Positions 43,509 through 52,092 of a stretch of DNA of 64,000 nucleotides are shown piece by piece (position 1 is the stretch's first letter; every line of letters starts with the position of its first letter). The translations under genes and the position numbers were made by a program. The notes under the pieces were generated by a model that searched no databases, had not been told where the DNA came from, and was given only the letters and a program-made list of their open reading frames with translations. Source of the stretch: Clavibacter capsici (lineage in GTDB: Bacteria > Actinomycetota > Actinomycetes > Actinomycetales > Microbacteriaceae); contig NZ_CP012573.1 in assembly GCF_001280205.1 (NCBI RefSeq), positions 2,480,001 to 2,544,000 of the forward strand, read 5' to 3'.

Positions 43509-46500
43509 CAGTCCGCCCGGTGCGCGCCGGCCTGCACCTGCACGGGCGCGGTCACGGGGTGCGCGTCCGAGATCGCGCCGAGGGCGGTGGCGATGCGGCG
43601 GGCGACGGCGTCCGGATCCGCGAACAGCTCGAAGGAGTGCACGCGGAGGTAGTGCCAGCCGAGGCGCTTGAGCATCTCCGGGCGGAGGCGCAGGGACTCG
43701 CGGAGGCTCGTCTGGTTGACGACCGGGTCCGTCTCGATCGCGATGGCCCGGCCGCCGTAGGACGCCACGAGGCCGAGCTTGTCGCGGTGCCCGAGGGCGG
43801 GCGCGAGGCCGAGGCCCTCGAGGCGGCGGGCGAGGTCGACGAGCATGGCGTCGCCGTCGTCCGGGATCGGGTCCTCCTTGAAGCGGGCCTCCGCCTCGGA
43901 GAGGATCTGGGCGAGCGCGACGATGCCGTGCTTCATCCGGTCCTGGTCGATGTCGGAGGGCTGGAAGCAGGAGACGACCACCATCGAGCGACGGGCGCGC
44001 GTCATGGCGACGGCGAGCAGGCGCTCCCCGCCGGGCGCCGCGAGGGCGCCGAAGTTCGACAGCACGCGGCCGTGCGGGGTGCGGCCGTAGCCGACCGAGA
44101 AGATCACCCGGTCGCGGCTCTGCGCGACGCACTGCTCGAGGGTCGCCACCATGAACGGCTCGGCGCGGTCGCCGATGAAGAACTCGGTGACGTCGCTGCG
44201 CTTGGCGGCCGCGTGGAGCACGGCCTGCTGCACCCGCACGGCGTGACGGGCGCTCGCGGTGATGACCATGAGGGACTCGCGCGGGCGGTGGCTCGCGTGG
44301 TCGAGGACGAGCTCCACCACGCGGATCACCTCGGCGTCGACGCTCTCGACGGCGCCGGTGTCCTCGTCGGGCATGCCGTGGCCGTCGGCGACGAAGTCGA
44401 GCGACAGGCTGCCGTGGCCGAGGAACGTGCCCGCCCACGGGAGGGACTGGATCCGGCCGCCGTAGAAGCGGCGGTTGACGAGCTCGGCCAGGTCCTCGCC
44501 GCCCGCGCGGTAGCTGCGCGTGAGGGAGAGGGTGGGCAGCAGCTCGCCGAGGCGCGCGAGCGCGGAGTCGGCGTGGCGCTCCTCGAGCGTGGAGTCGTCG
44601 TCCGCGAGCTGGGGCGTCGAGCGCTCCGACTGCGGGACCACCGCGATGGTGAACGGCGACGGCGTCTGCGTGACGGGATCCCCGAAGACGACGGTCTGCT
44701 TGCCGCGTCGGATGCCGCCGAGGGCCTCCGCGAGCGTCATCGCGCCGGCGTCCACGAGGAAGACGGCGTCGAACGGCATCTCGTCGGTGATCGCGGGGAC
44801 CTCGTACGGCGAGGCGAGCCACACCGGCGCGATGGTGCGCGAGAGGTGGGGCGCGGAGTGGTGGAGGGCCCCGGCGTCGACGGGGGCGGATCCGCCGAGC
44901 AGCTGGCGCAGGTGGTGCGCCTCCTCGGGCCAGTCGACCACGCCGATCTTCCACGTCTCCGCGAGCTGCCACGCGAGCAGGCCGGCGCTGGCCGTGGCGT
45001 GCGCCTCGTCGACGAGGCGGAAGTCGGACTCCAGGCGGTCGAGCACGCTCGTGTTCGCGTTGAGGAGCGCCTTGTCGCCCGCGAGCATCTGCTCGAGCAC
45101 CGACTGCCACCACGCGAGCTCGAGCTCGGCGGCGACGGACTCCTGCGGCACGTGCCGGTCGGAGAGGTCGCGGAGCAGCGGATCCAGGTCGAGCCGGCGC
45201 AGCTCCGCCAGCAGGGAGGTGCGCTCCTGGAGGTTCTGCAGCACCTCGCTGTCCTCGGCGAGCTGGGCGACCTTCTCGCGCAGCTCGTCGACGGGCAGCT
45301 CGGCGAGCGGCGTCGGACGCGTGAGCATGCTCAGCGGCTCGTCGAGCACCTTGAGGTCGGCGGCGACCTCCTGGTAGCGCACGTGCACGTCGGAGATCCC
45401 GCGCGGGACCTCGGGGGTCGAGCCGACCGCCACGTAGCGCTGCCACAGGATCCGCTGCTTCTGGATGGCCTTGAGGCTCTCGTGCATGTCGGAGATGTGG
45501 ACGCCCGGGCGCACGTACTCGCGCGCGAGCTTGCGGAGGCGACGGCGCGTGATGCTCGTCATCTCCGGGGCGTCGCGGCGGGAGCCGGTGGCCGCGATGA
45601 TCTCGCTGAGCGACCGGTCGAACACCACCGGCTGGAACTTGTCGAGCGTCTCGCGCACGTCGAGGAGGAGGCGGAGGTACACGCCGAGCTCGTCGATCGA
45701 CCGGTAGGCGCGCATGCGCGTCTGGCCGATCAGCTCGTCCGCGCGCTCGAGGAGGCGCGGCAGGCCGTCGGCGGACAGCGACTTCGCGAGGTCGTGCGCG
45801 TGCGTCGCGGCGGCGCTCGTGGAGAACGTGGCGCCGTACCAGGGCGAGTCGCCCGGGCCGTAGCGGAACTCGCCGAGGCTCGCGGCCTTGACGAGGGAGG
45901 CGGCGGCGCTGGCACGGTCGTGCGCGATGGCCTTCACGGCGTCGCGCGTGAGGCGCGCGGTGGTCGCCGGCGGATCGGGCAGGAGGGCGAGGCGGGAGAG
46001 CTCGCCGAGCGCGTCGAGCACCGAGACGCCGAGGTCCCTGTCGGGACGGCCGAGCGCGAAGCGGTAGTCGAGCAGCACGTGACGGAGGCGGACGAGCGCG
46101 TCGTCGACCTCCGCGGTCTGGGCCGGCTTCGCCTTCTCGTTGCGGACGATGGACTGCACGACGTCGCGCTTCAGCGACTTCGGCGCGACCGCGAGGCCCG
46201 GCAGGCCCACGTCGGCGAGGCGCTGGCCGATGCCCTTGAGCGAGGAGGCGCGGGGGCTCACCACGAGCACGCGCTTGTTCTGCGCGACGAGGCAGCCGAT
46301 GGAGTTGACGATGGTCTGCGTGCCACCGGTGCCGGGCAGCGTGGTCACCACGAGCGAGTTGCCCGCGTTGATCTGCGCGATGACGTACTCCTGCTCGGGG
46401 TCCGCGTCGAGCAGCAGGGTGTCGGTGACGGGCGGGCGCTGGTCCTGCGGGATCGGATCCACGGGCGCGTACGCCTCGCCCACGCCCCACTTGGCGGTGG

Positions 46501-47233
46501 GGTTGCCGGCGATGGCGTCGATGACGAGGTGCTCGAGGTGCTCGGCATCCTCGGCGAGCGCCCGGCCCACCTCCGCGAAGGAGGAGACGACGAGGCGCGG
46601 CTGCACGGCGAACGCGGGCAGGTGCGAGGTGAGGCCGCGGAGGCGGTCGATGACGGGCTGCGGCTTGAACGCGCCGTTCTGCACGGCGAGCGCGACGAAC
46701 GACTCGGCGTCGAGCGTGATCTGGAACTGCTCCTCGAGGGCGCGCGCGAGCGCCGGGTTGAGGAACGGCTGGCCCTTGAGGCGCACCTCGTAGTCGCTGC
46801 CGTGGCGGCGGATCGCGAGCGGGCGCAGCAGCACGGGCGCGCGGAACTGCTCGTCGGCGAAGCGCCACTCCGCGAGGCCGATGGCCAGGTGGATCGACTC
46901 GATGCCGCGGGCCGAGACCAGCTCGATGCCCTTCTGGGTGATGCGGTTCGCGGCCTTGCGGGCGCTGCGGAGCGCGAGCTCGTCGCGGATGAGGGACGAC
47001 AGCAGCGTCGTCTTGCCCGTGATGAACTGCGCGAGGCCGCCCGGGTGCGTGGTGCTCAGCTCGATGCGGGAGCCCGGTGCGTCCACGAAGTGGAGGAGAG
47101 GAGAGGTGCCGCCGATGCCGGCCAGCTGCTCGCGCCACTCGCGCCAGCGGGGCTCGGCCACGTTGCCGCTCCCGAGCTGCACGTCGCCGACGCGGAGGTC
47201 GTGGGGGCTGGTGCTGTTGTGGGAAGCATTCAC
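43508..47233 (-). CDS. large SF1-helicase-like protein with REase_MTES_1575-type C-terminus; degenerate ATPase motifs
   Basis: A 1241-residue protein. The middle (about 285-345) and about 800-1110 resemble SF1 helicase domains of the DUF4011 kind. Walker A reads TTLPGTGGTQT, with Gly304 where Lys is required; Walker B near residue 820 reads FLVDAGAM where VDEA is expected; FGDPVTQ (motif III) and LAVAMTRARRSMVVV (motif VI) survive. The last 90 residues (ASYGGRAIAIETDPV...RLRPEMLKRLGWHYLRVHSFELF) look like the Vsr-type nuclease fold found after such helicases. GTG 47233 follows TTGAGGA. It may be a nucleic-acid-binding defence or repair factor; ATPase activity is doubtful. Confidence 0.85.
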   Translation of the reverse strand: MNASHNSTSPHDLRVGDVQLGSGNVAEPRWREWREQLAGIGGTSPLLHFVDAPGSRIELSTTHPGGLAQFITGKTTLLSSLIRDELALRSARKAANRITQKGIELVSARGIESIHLAIGLAEWRFADEQFRAPVLLRPLAIRRHGSDYEVRLKGQPFLNPALARALEEQFQITLDAESFVALAVQNGAFKPQPVIDRLRGLTSHLPAFAVQPRLVVSSFAEVGRALAEDAEHLEHLVIDAIAGNPTAKWGVGEAYAPVDPIPQDQRPPVTDTLLLDADPEQEYVIAQINAGNSLVVTTLPGTGGTQTIVNSIGCLVAQNKRVLVVSPRASSLKGIGQRLADVGLPGLAVAPKSLKRDVVQSIVRNEKAKPAQTAEVDDALVRLRHVLLDYRFALGRPDRDLGVSVLDALGELSRLALLPDPPATTARLTRDAVKAIAHDRASAAASLVKAASLGEFRYGPGDSPWYGATFSTSAAATHAHDLAKSLSADGLPRLLERADELIGQTRMRAYRSIDELGVYLRLLLDVRETLDKFQPVVFDRSLSEIIAATGSRRDAPEMTSITRRRLRKLAREYVRPGVHISDMHESLKAIQKQRILWQRYVAVGSTPEVPRGISDVHVRYQEVAADLKVLDEPLSMLTRPTPLAELPVDELREKVAQLAEDSEVLQNLQERTSLLAELRRLDLDPLLRDLSDRHVPQESVAAELELAWWQSVLEQMLAGDKALLNANTSVLDRLESDFRLVDEAHATASAGLLAWQLAETWKIGVVDWPEEAHHLRQLLGGSAPVDAGALHHSAPHLSRTIAPVWLASPYEVPAITDEMPFDAVFLVDAGAMTLAEALGGIRRGKQTVVFGDPVTQTPSPFTIAVVPQSERSTPQLADDDSTLEERHADSALARLGELLPTLSLTRSYRAGGEDLAELVNRRFYGGRIQSLPWAGTFLGHGSLSLDFVADGHGMPDEDTGAVESVDAEVIRVVELVLDHASHRPRESLMVITASARHAVRVQQAVLHAAAKRSDVTEFFIGDRAEPFMVATLEQCVAQSRDRVIFSVGYGRTPHGRVLSNFGALAAPGGERLLAVAMTRARRSMVVVSCFQPSDIDQDRMKHGIVALAQILSEAEARFKEDPIPDDGDAMLVDLARRLEGLGLAPALGHRDKLGLVASYGGRAIAIETDPVVNQTSLRESLRLRPEMLKRLGWHYLRVHSFELFADPDAVARRIATALGAISDAHPVTAPVQVQAGAHRAD

Positions 47234-47468
47234 GTGGGGGTCCTCAAGAGGCTCGGCGGCGAACCCGGAGAGCAGGTCGTCGTCGTCGTCGGATCGTTCA
47301 TTGGCACGCCACACCCGGCAACAGTACGACGCGGCGGGTGGGGAAACCGGCAGGCGGGGCGGCGCGGGGGTGGATCCGGGGGGCTCGGCGGACAGCCGCC
47401 CCCGCTCGCGTCGCCGCGCGATCGGGCCGCGGCCGGCCGGGCTCCCCTCCGCTACCATGGGCCGGTCA

Positions 47469-47540
47469 GCCTCTGTAGCTCAATGGAAGAGCAGTTCCGT
47501 CCTAAGGAAAGGGTTGGGGGTTCGAGTCCCTCCAGGGGCA
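47469..47540 (+). tRNA. tRNA-Arg (anticodon CCT)
   Basis: A 72-base cloverleaf. Acceptor GCCTCTG pairs with CAGGGGC, the D arm is GCTC...GAGC, and the anticodon loop GTCCTAA gives anticodon CCT for the AGG codon. The T loop is TTCGAGT. Discriminator A, no encoded CCA. It marks the left edge of the disturbed segment 47.5-50.8 kb; tRNA-Arg(CCT) genes are frequent integration sites, but no repeated 3' end was found in this window. Confidence 0.93.
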
Positions 47541-47593
47541 CCCTCATGATCGCGTGATCGCGACGACCCGCATCCCCGACGCACGTGGCGCGG

Positions 47594-48068
47594 CTAGCCC
47601 CGAATCGACCTCGTCGCCCGGCCCCCCGATGCGGAGACGGTGTCCGACACGAGCGCGTGACGGAATCGCGTCCACGACTCCGCATCATGGAGCCCGAGGC
47701 GCGGGCCGTGCTCTCCTCGGAACCAGACCACGTTCCGCGTGAGCTCGTCGAGGTTCCATCCGATGAAGCTGGACGCCCGCCGCCGGTGGGACCGCGAATG
47801 GCAGGAGAGCGTGGTGTCCGCCCGCTCGAGGGCCCAGAGGATCACGAAGTAGGCACGCGTCGCGGACACGGCCCCGGGACGTGCCATCGTCCTGGGAATG
47901 GCGGAAGGCGCCCATCGCATCACGAGCGGCCGCCACCTCCCCCGTCGTCGGATCCGCGTGCACCGCGGCGAGCACGGCTCGCCTGCTCCGTCGCGCCTCG
48001 GCGACCGTGTGCACGAAGCCGATCACGGTCGCGAGAGAGGCCGCCGCCGCGGTGACGGCGACGGCCAC
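47594..48068 (-). pseudogene. frameshifted hypothetical gene
   Basis: Two overlapping frames each look coding over part of the length. The first (from GTG 48068) gives a membrane helix and MAVAVTAAAASLATVIGF...GAFRHSQDDG; from about 47885 the coding signal moves to another frame reading VSATRAYFVILWALERADTT...WTRFRHALVSDTVSASGG to the stop at 47594. Joined, they would make one protein of about 155 residues with an N-terminal membrane anchor. The shift may be a real mutation or a base-call error. Function unknown. Confidence 0.6.
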
Positions 48069-48125
48069 GGCGACGAGGAGCGTCCCAGGCGCCCTCGATG
48101 CCCTAGCTCCCCTCCGCGCGTCGTG

Positions 48126-49238
48126 TCATGCGCCGACGGGCTCCCCCGCGTGGACGCGTATCGCCTCGCGGATCGCGTCCGCGTGCGCGTAGATCTCGTC
48201 GAGCGAGCCGATCGGGTGCCGCGTCTCGACCTTGTGCGCGTCGAAGAGGCCGAGGTACTTCTGCTTCTTGCCGTTGAAGTGCAGGCGCGCGATGGGCTTG
48301 CGGTTGTTGTCGTCGAGGAGGATCGCCAGATACGACTTCGCGTCGCGGTGCACCACGCGCTGCGGCTTCACCTCGCTGCAGGCGATGGCCTTGACGATCT
48401 GGTAGCCCTCGAGCTCCTCGAGCGTGGTCTCGATCTCCGTGTCGCGGTCGAGGTCGGCCTCCACGACCTCCTCACTGGTGATCGCGTCGGCCGACGGCGC
48501 GGCGGGCGCCGAGGGGAACGCGGGCGCGCCGAGCGCGGTCTTCAGCCGGTCGTTCACCTGCTCGTTCAGGTACTGCTTCGACGCCTTGCCGACGAGCGTC
48601 GTGAACTGCTCGCGCACCTTCTCCGTGAACGAACCGTCGTACACGCGACGGGTGAGGAGCTTCACCCATTCCGTGCTCGGCTCGCGGAACTCCGCGGCGA
48701 TCGCGCGCTTCAGCGCACCGACGTACTTGAGCTCGCCGGCGGCGCTGATGATCGAGTCGAGGTCGAACACGTCCTTGGTGAGCTTCATCAGCTCGGGCAG
48801 CAGGGTCTCGTCGATGTCGGCGAGGTCGAGCACCAGGAAGGGCTTCTCGTCCATGCGGTTCGGCGCGTCGAGGTCCGTGTAGAAGTGATAGGTCTCGCCG
48901 TTGGTGAGCACCGCGATGCGCGCGTTCGTCACGGCGAAGTAGCGGAACAGCTGCGAGGCGTGCTCGATCTTGAGCGGCTCCGTCGACTTCTTGCACTCGA
49001 TGAGGATCTGCACCTCGCCGTCGCGCATGATCGCGTAGTCGATCTTCTCGCCCTTCTTGAGGCCGAGGTCCGCCGTGAACTCGGGGACCACCTCGAGGGG
49101 GTTGAACACGTCGTACCCGAGGATCGTGGAGATGAACGGCATGATGAACGCGTTCTTCGTCGCCTCCTCCGTCTGGATGGCCTCGCGCTGGTTGCGGACC
49201 TTCAGGGCCAGGGCGGCCAGTCGTTCGGCGAATTCCAC
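48126..49238 (-). CDS. solitary type I restriction R-subunit N-terminal-like nuclease protein
   Basis: A 370-residue protein of the HSDR_N-like group. It starts VEFAERLAALALKVRNQREAIQTEEATKNAFIMPFI and has a PD-(D/E)xK core: D in KIDYAIM, then QILIECKKS (E-x-K). No helicase motor follows, and no hsdM or hsdS gene lies nearby, so it is not a complete restriction enzyme. The C-terminal third (YLAILLDDNNRKPIARLHFNGKKQKYLGLF) is typical of stand-alone members of this group. GTG 49238 follows GGGAG. May be a defence or DNA-processing nuclease. Confidence 0.82.
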   Translation of the reverse strand: MEFAERLAALALKVRNQREAIQTEEATKNAFIMPFISTILGYDVFNPLEVVPEFTADLGLKKGEKIDYAIMRDGEVQILIECKKSTEPLKIEHASQLFRYFAVTNARIAVLTNGETYHFYTDLDAPNRMDEKPFLVLDLADIDETLLPELMKLTKDVFDLDSIISAAGELKYVGALKRAIAAEFREPSTEWVKLLTRRVYDGSFTEKVREQFTTLVGKASKQYLNEQVNDRLKTALGAPAFPSAPAAPSADAITSEEVVEADLDRDTEIETTLEELEGYQIVKAIACSEVKPQRVVHRDAKSYLAILLDDNNRKPIARLHFNGKKQKYLGLFDAHKVETRHPIGSLDEIYAHADAIREAIRVHAGEPVGA

Positions 49239-49370
49239 GGGGACTCCCTCGTCTCGGTGATCCCGACGATACGGACGTCGATGCGTGCTCATGGAGATAC
49301 GCGTGCCCCCATTTCGGGCCGCAGCGGGCGGTGGGACAGGACCGGATCTGAAGCCCGCGGCCAGCCTCCG

Positions 49371-49964
49371 CTACTCCTCCCCTCCCGCCTCCCGCCGCTT
49401 CCGCTCGATCGCGTCGCGGTACTTCTGCATGCTCCGTTCCGCCGCACGCCGGCGGATCTCCTCCACGTCGGGCGCGAAGGTCTCGCGGGTCATGTCCTTC
49501 AGCTCGGCGTACTTCCGGTCGAACTCGTCCTGCGTCATGCCCGGCTCCCACGGGCGGCCGATGGCGATCCCGACCGCGGACGCCAGCCCCCATGCGGCTC
49601 CCACCGCCGTGCCCATCAGGAGCGATCCGGTCATGATCCAGCCCAGTGCCACCACCCCGACCAGCGCGACCAGCGGGGGCACGAGCGCGAAGTCCCAGCC
49701 GCCCGGCGACGAGAGCTTCCGGCGCCGGGCGAAGGGATCCTCGACCAGGACCTCGATCAGCGCGCCGATGCCGACGGCCACGGCCACGAGCGCCACCAGG
49801 TCGGCCGCTCCCCGGGACGGGACGGCGGGAAGGAGGGTCGCGAGCCACAGGAGCACCAGCACGACCGGCGCCTTGACCAGCCCGAGGACGAGATGTCCCA
49901 TCAGGGGTGCCCACAGGCCAGGCGGCTCCCACGAGTCGGGGTTGCGCGGTCGCACGTCGTCCAT
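49371..49964 (-). CDS. hypothetical membrane protein
   Basis: A 197-residue protein with four predicted membrane helices between about residues 20 and 140 and a charged C-terminal cytosolic tail (RKYAELKDMTRETFAPDVEEIRRRAAERSMQKYRDAIERKRRE) that should form a long helix. ATG 49964 (MDDVRPRNPDSW) is preferred over the upstream start. Family not recognised. Confidence 0.65.
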   Translation of the reverse strand: MDDVRPRNPDSWEPPGLWAPLMGHLVLGLVKAPVVLVLLWLATLLPAVPSRGAADLVALVAVAVGIGALIEVLVEDPFARRRKLSSPGGWDFALVPPLVALVGVVALGWIMTGSLLMGTAVGAAWGLASAVGIAIGRPWEPGMTQDEFDRKYAELKDMTRETFAPDVEEIRRRAAERSMQKYRDAIERKRREAGGEE

Positions 49965-50124
49965 GAGGATCCCGATGCTCGCAGGCGGGGAGCGGACACG
50001 CGCGCGCTCTCCCCCAGCGCCCTGCACCGCTCACCTCCCCCGACGGGGCACTCTGCACATGGCGCCCTCCTCGGACGGATCCCTACTCTGTGGCAACCCG
50101 TCGCCACACCCGAGGAGACTCCCC

Positions 50125-50293
50125 ATGGCATCCACCGCACCCGACGACTACGCGCTCGCGCGGGTCCCGCAGGAGGCGCGCTACCACTGGTTCCCGATCG
50201 CGACCCAGCGCGTCGGCCAGCTGTCCGCGCTGAGCGCCTTCGTCGTCGCCGCCACGCTCGGATTCAGCATGTCGTTCTGGCATGCCTTCTGGG
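50125..50293 (+). pseudogene. 5' remnant of a purine/cytosine permease gene
   Basis: ATG 50125, with GAGGAGA ahead of it, opens DDYALARVPQEARYHWFPIATQRVGQLSALSAFVVAATLGFSMSFWHAFWA, which reads as the first 56 or so residues of a cytosine-permease-type (NCS1) transporter. After that the similarity stops and the frame runs into unrelated, Arg/Pro-rich sequence. The rest of the transporter (about 400 residues) is missing. Confidence 0.65.
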
Positions 50294-50792
50294 CGTGCCC
50301 ACGGCCCAGGAGGCGGCCCGCGCGGTCCGCCGGGCCCAGCAGCGCTGAGACGACGATCTGCCGAGCGCGGTCGGCGTCGGACGCGTGCACCACGGCCCGG
50401 CGGGCATCGCCCGCTCCCTCACGGAGGCCGCCGACGCCGCGCGCCTCGCCGCCTCCCGACCGCAGTCCGGCCGCTTCCTCCACGTCGACCGCCTGGGCCT
50501 CGCGCAGCTGCTCCTCGCCTGGACCCGGACGGACACCTTCCAGCCGGCCGCGCTCGAGCTGCTCGCGCCGCTGCGGCGGCAGACCGCGGGCGACCTCCTC
50601 GCCACCCTCGCGACCTACCTCGACGCCGAGTCGTCGGTCGCCGAGACGGCGTCGATCCTCGCGGTGCACCGCAACACGGTGGCGGAGCGGATCCAGCGCG
50701 TGCAGCGCATCCTCCAGGTCGACCTCGCGGACGCCGAGACCCGCCTGGCCCTGCACCTCGCCTGCCGGACGGTGCTGGCGGCGGAGGGCTAG
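50294..50792 (+). pseudogene. 3' remnant of a PucR/CdaR-family regulator gene
   Basis: In one frame, PTAQEAARAVRRAQQR, then an in-frame TGA at 50346-50348, then DDDLPSAVGVGRVHHGPAGIARSLTEAADAARLA and on to a C-terminal helix-turn-helix (SSVAETASILAVHRNTVAERIQRVQRIL). This is the C-terminal third of a PucR-type regulator. The N-terminal two thirds are absent. The 135-residue C-terminal piece could still be translated from GTG 50385 but has no clear ribosome binding site. Confidence 0.65.
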
Positions 50793-50947
50793 GCCGCCCT
50801 CCTGTGGACGCTCGCCCGCCCCGCCCAGCCGCCGCGCCTACCGTCGTCCACACCGCCTGATCGCCGCACGCGCGGCCCGACGCACCCCGGCCCGACGCAG
50901 GTGCGCCGCGGCGGTTCCGATCCGACTCGCACGAGAGGCCTGCCCCC

Positions 50948-51730
50948 ATGACCGACACCACCCGCACGATCCCCTGGGACGGAACGCTCGACCCGCGCGC
51001 CGCCGCCGCGATCGAGGCGCCCGGCGGCCTCGTCGTCGCCGCCACCAAGGTCGGCTACATCCTCATGACCACGGACGGCGCCGGCCTCGAGCGCAAGTTC
51101 GACGCGAAGCAGCGCAACCGCGACAAGCCGGGCGTGGTGCTCTGCACGAGCATCGAGCAGCTGACGCAGCTCGCGGTGCTGAACGACGAGATCCTCGCCT
51201 TCTACCAGGAGCACTGGGACGCCGACGTGCTGCTCGGCTGCATCCTCCCGTGGCGCGAGGACGCGAAGCACCTCCTCCCCGACGAGACCGCGGCGCAGCT
51301 CGCCCTGGACCGCCGAGGCACGAGCTGCTTCGTGATCCGCTTCGGCCGCCCCGCCGAGCAGCTCGCCGAGCACCTGTGGGCGAACGGGCGCCTCGCGTTC
51401 GCGAGCTCCGCGAACCCCTCCGGCCAGGGCAACCGCGGCCGCGTCGAGGGCATCGGCGAGCGCATCGAGCAGCAGGCCGACGTCATCGTGGCGGCCGACG
51501 ACTACGTCGCCTCCATCCAGCCGGGCCTCGACGAGACGAGCCGGCACGAGCAGGGCGTCATGGTCTCCATGGTCGACGCGTCCGGCGGGCTCGTCCCCGA
51601 GCAGCGCGGCGAGCGATCGGTCACCCCGAGCCCCACGCTCATCCGCCGCGGCCTCGCGGTCGACTCCATCATGTCGGCGCTCGCGCGGTCCTTCCCGTCG
51701 TGGGACTACCGCCACGGCCAGTACTACTGA
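50948..51730 (+). CDS. Sua5/YrdC/YciO-family protein
   Basis: A 260-residue protein with the YrdC fold: TKVGYILMTTDGAGLERKFDAKQRNRDKPG provides the basic nucleotide-binding surface, and AFASSANPSGQGNRG is the conserved ATP/threonine loop. Family members make threonylcarbamoyl-adenylate for tRNA t6A, but the short N-terminus and divergent PG/KxR region place it nearer the YciO-like paralogues of unknown role. A GC-rich terminator follows. Confidence 0.78.
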   Translation: MTDTTRTIPWDGTLDPRAAAAIEAPGGLVVAATKVGYILMTTDGAGLERKFDAKQRNRDKPGVVLCTSIEQLTQLAVLNDEILAFYQEHWDADVLLGCILPWREDAKHLLPDETAAQLALDRRGTSCFVIRFGRPAEQLAEHLWANGRLAFASSANPSGQGNRGRVEGIGERIEQQADVIVAADDYVASIQPGLDETSRHEQGVMVSMVDASGGLVPEQRGERSVTPSPTLIRRGLAVDSIMSALARSFPSWDYRHGQYY

Positions 51731-51754
51731 TCCGTCCGGCGCATCGGCCGGGGA

Positions 51755-51787
51755 GGGCCCGCGGAGCATCGCTCCGCGGGCCCTCTC
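51755..51787 (+). terminator. hairpin terminator
   Basis: GAGGGCCCGCGGAGC and GCTCCGCGGGCCCTC pair perfectly over 15 bp with a three-base loop ATC, followed by TCG. Confidence 0.8.
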
Positions 51788-52092
51788 GTGCATCCGGCGG
51801 CGGATCCCGCACGCCGCGCCTTGTTTCCACATACGGGGGAATTACCGGGCATTCACGCGCCTTATGCCGCGCGCGCCTCGAGCGGAAGTCCCGGAAAGGC
51901 GATCGGCATCACCTGCCTTGGCGCGGGAATGCGCCCTGACCGGCTGACGCGCGGTATCCGCCGGGCCCCACCGACGTCGATTCCCGCGATTTCCGGGTGC
52001 GATTCTCGCAAGATGTCGGAATTGGGTCGTCGAACGGGTATCGTGGCATCGTCGCATCATCTGATGCACCCCCTGCAATGAGAGGAACAGAC
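51788..52092 (+). other. lsr2 upstream region, relatively A/T-rich
   Basis: No convincing gene in these 305 bases. The stretch from about 51820 contains A/T-rich patches (TTGTTTCCACATACGG, GGGGAATTACCGGG, GATTTCCGG, GGAATTGGG) unusual for this genome, and ends in AGAGGAA, the lsr2 ribosome binding site. Such patches could be Lsr2 binding sites used for autoregulation. Confidence 0.4.

Noticed and set aside
43520-47557. Very long open frame on the plus strand opposite the helicase-like gene
   Set aside because: It is the complement of a high-GC coding region; composition is Arg/Val/Glu-heavy with no domain, and the minus-strand frame has clear motifs and codon bias.
51842-52078. Possible minus-strand gene in the lsr2 upstream region
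   Set aside because: No ribosome binding site, poor codon pattern and no recognisable product.
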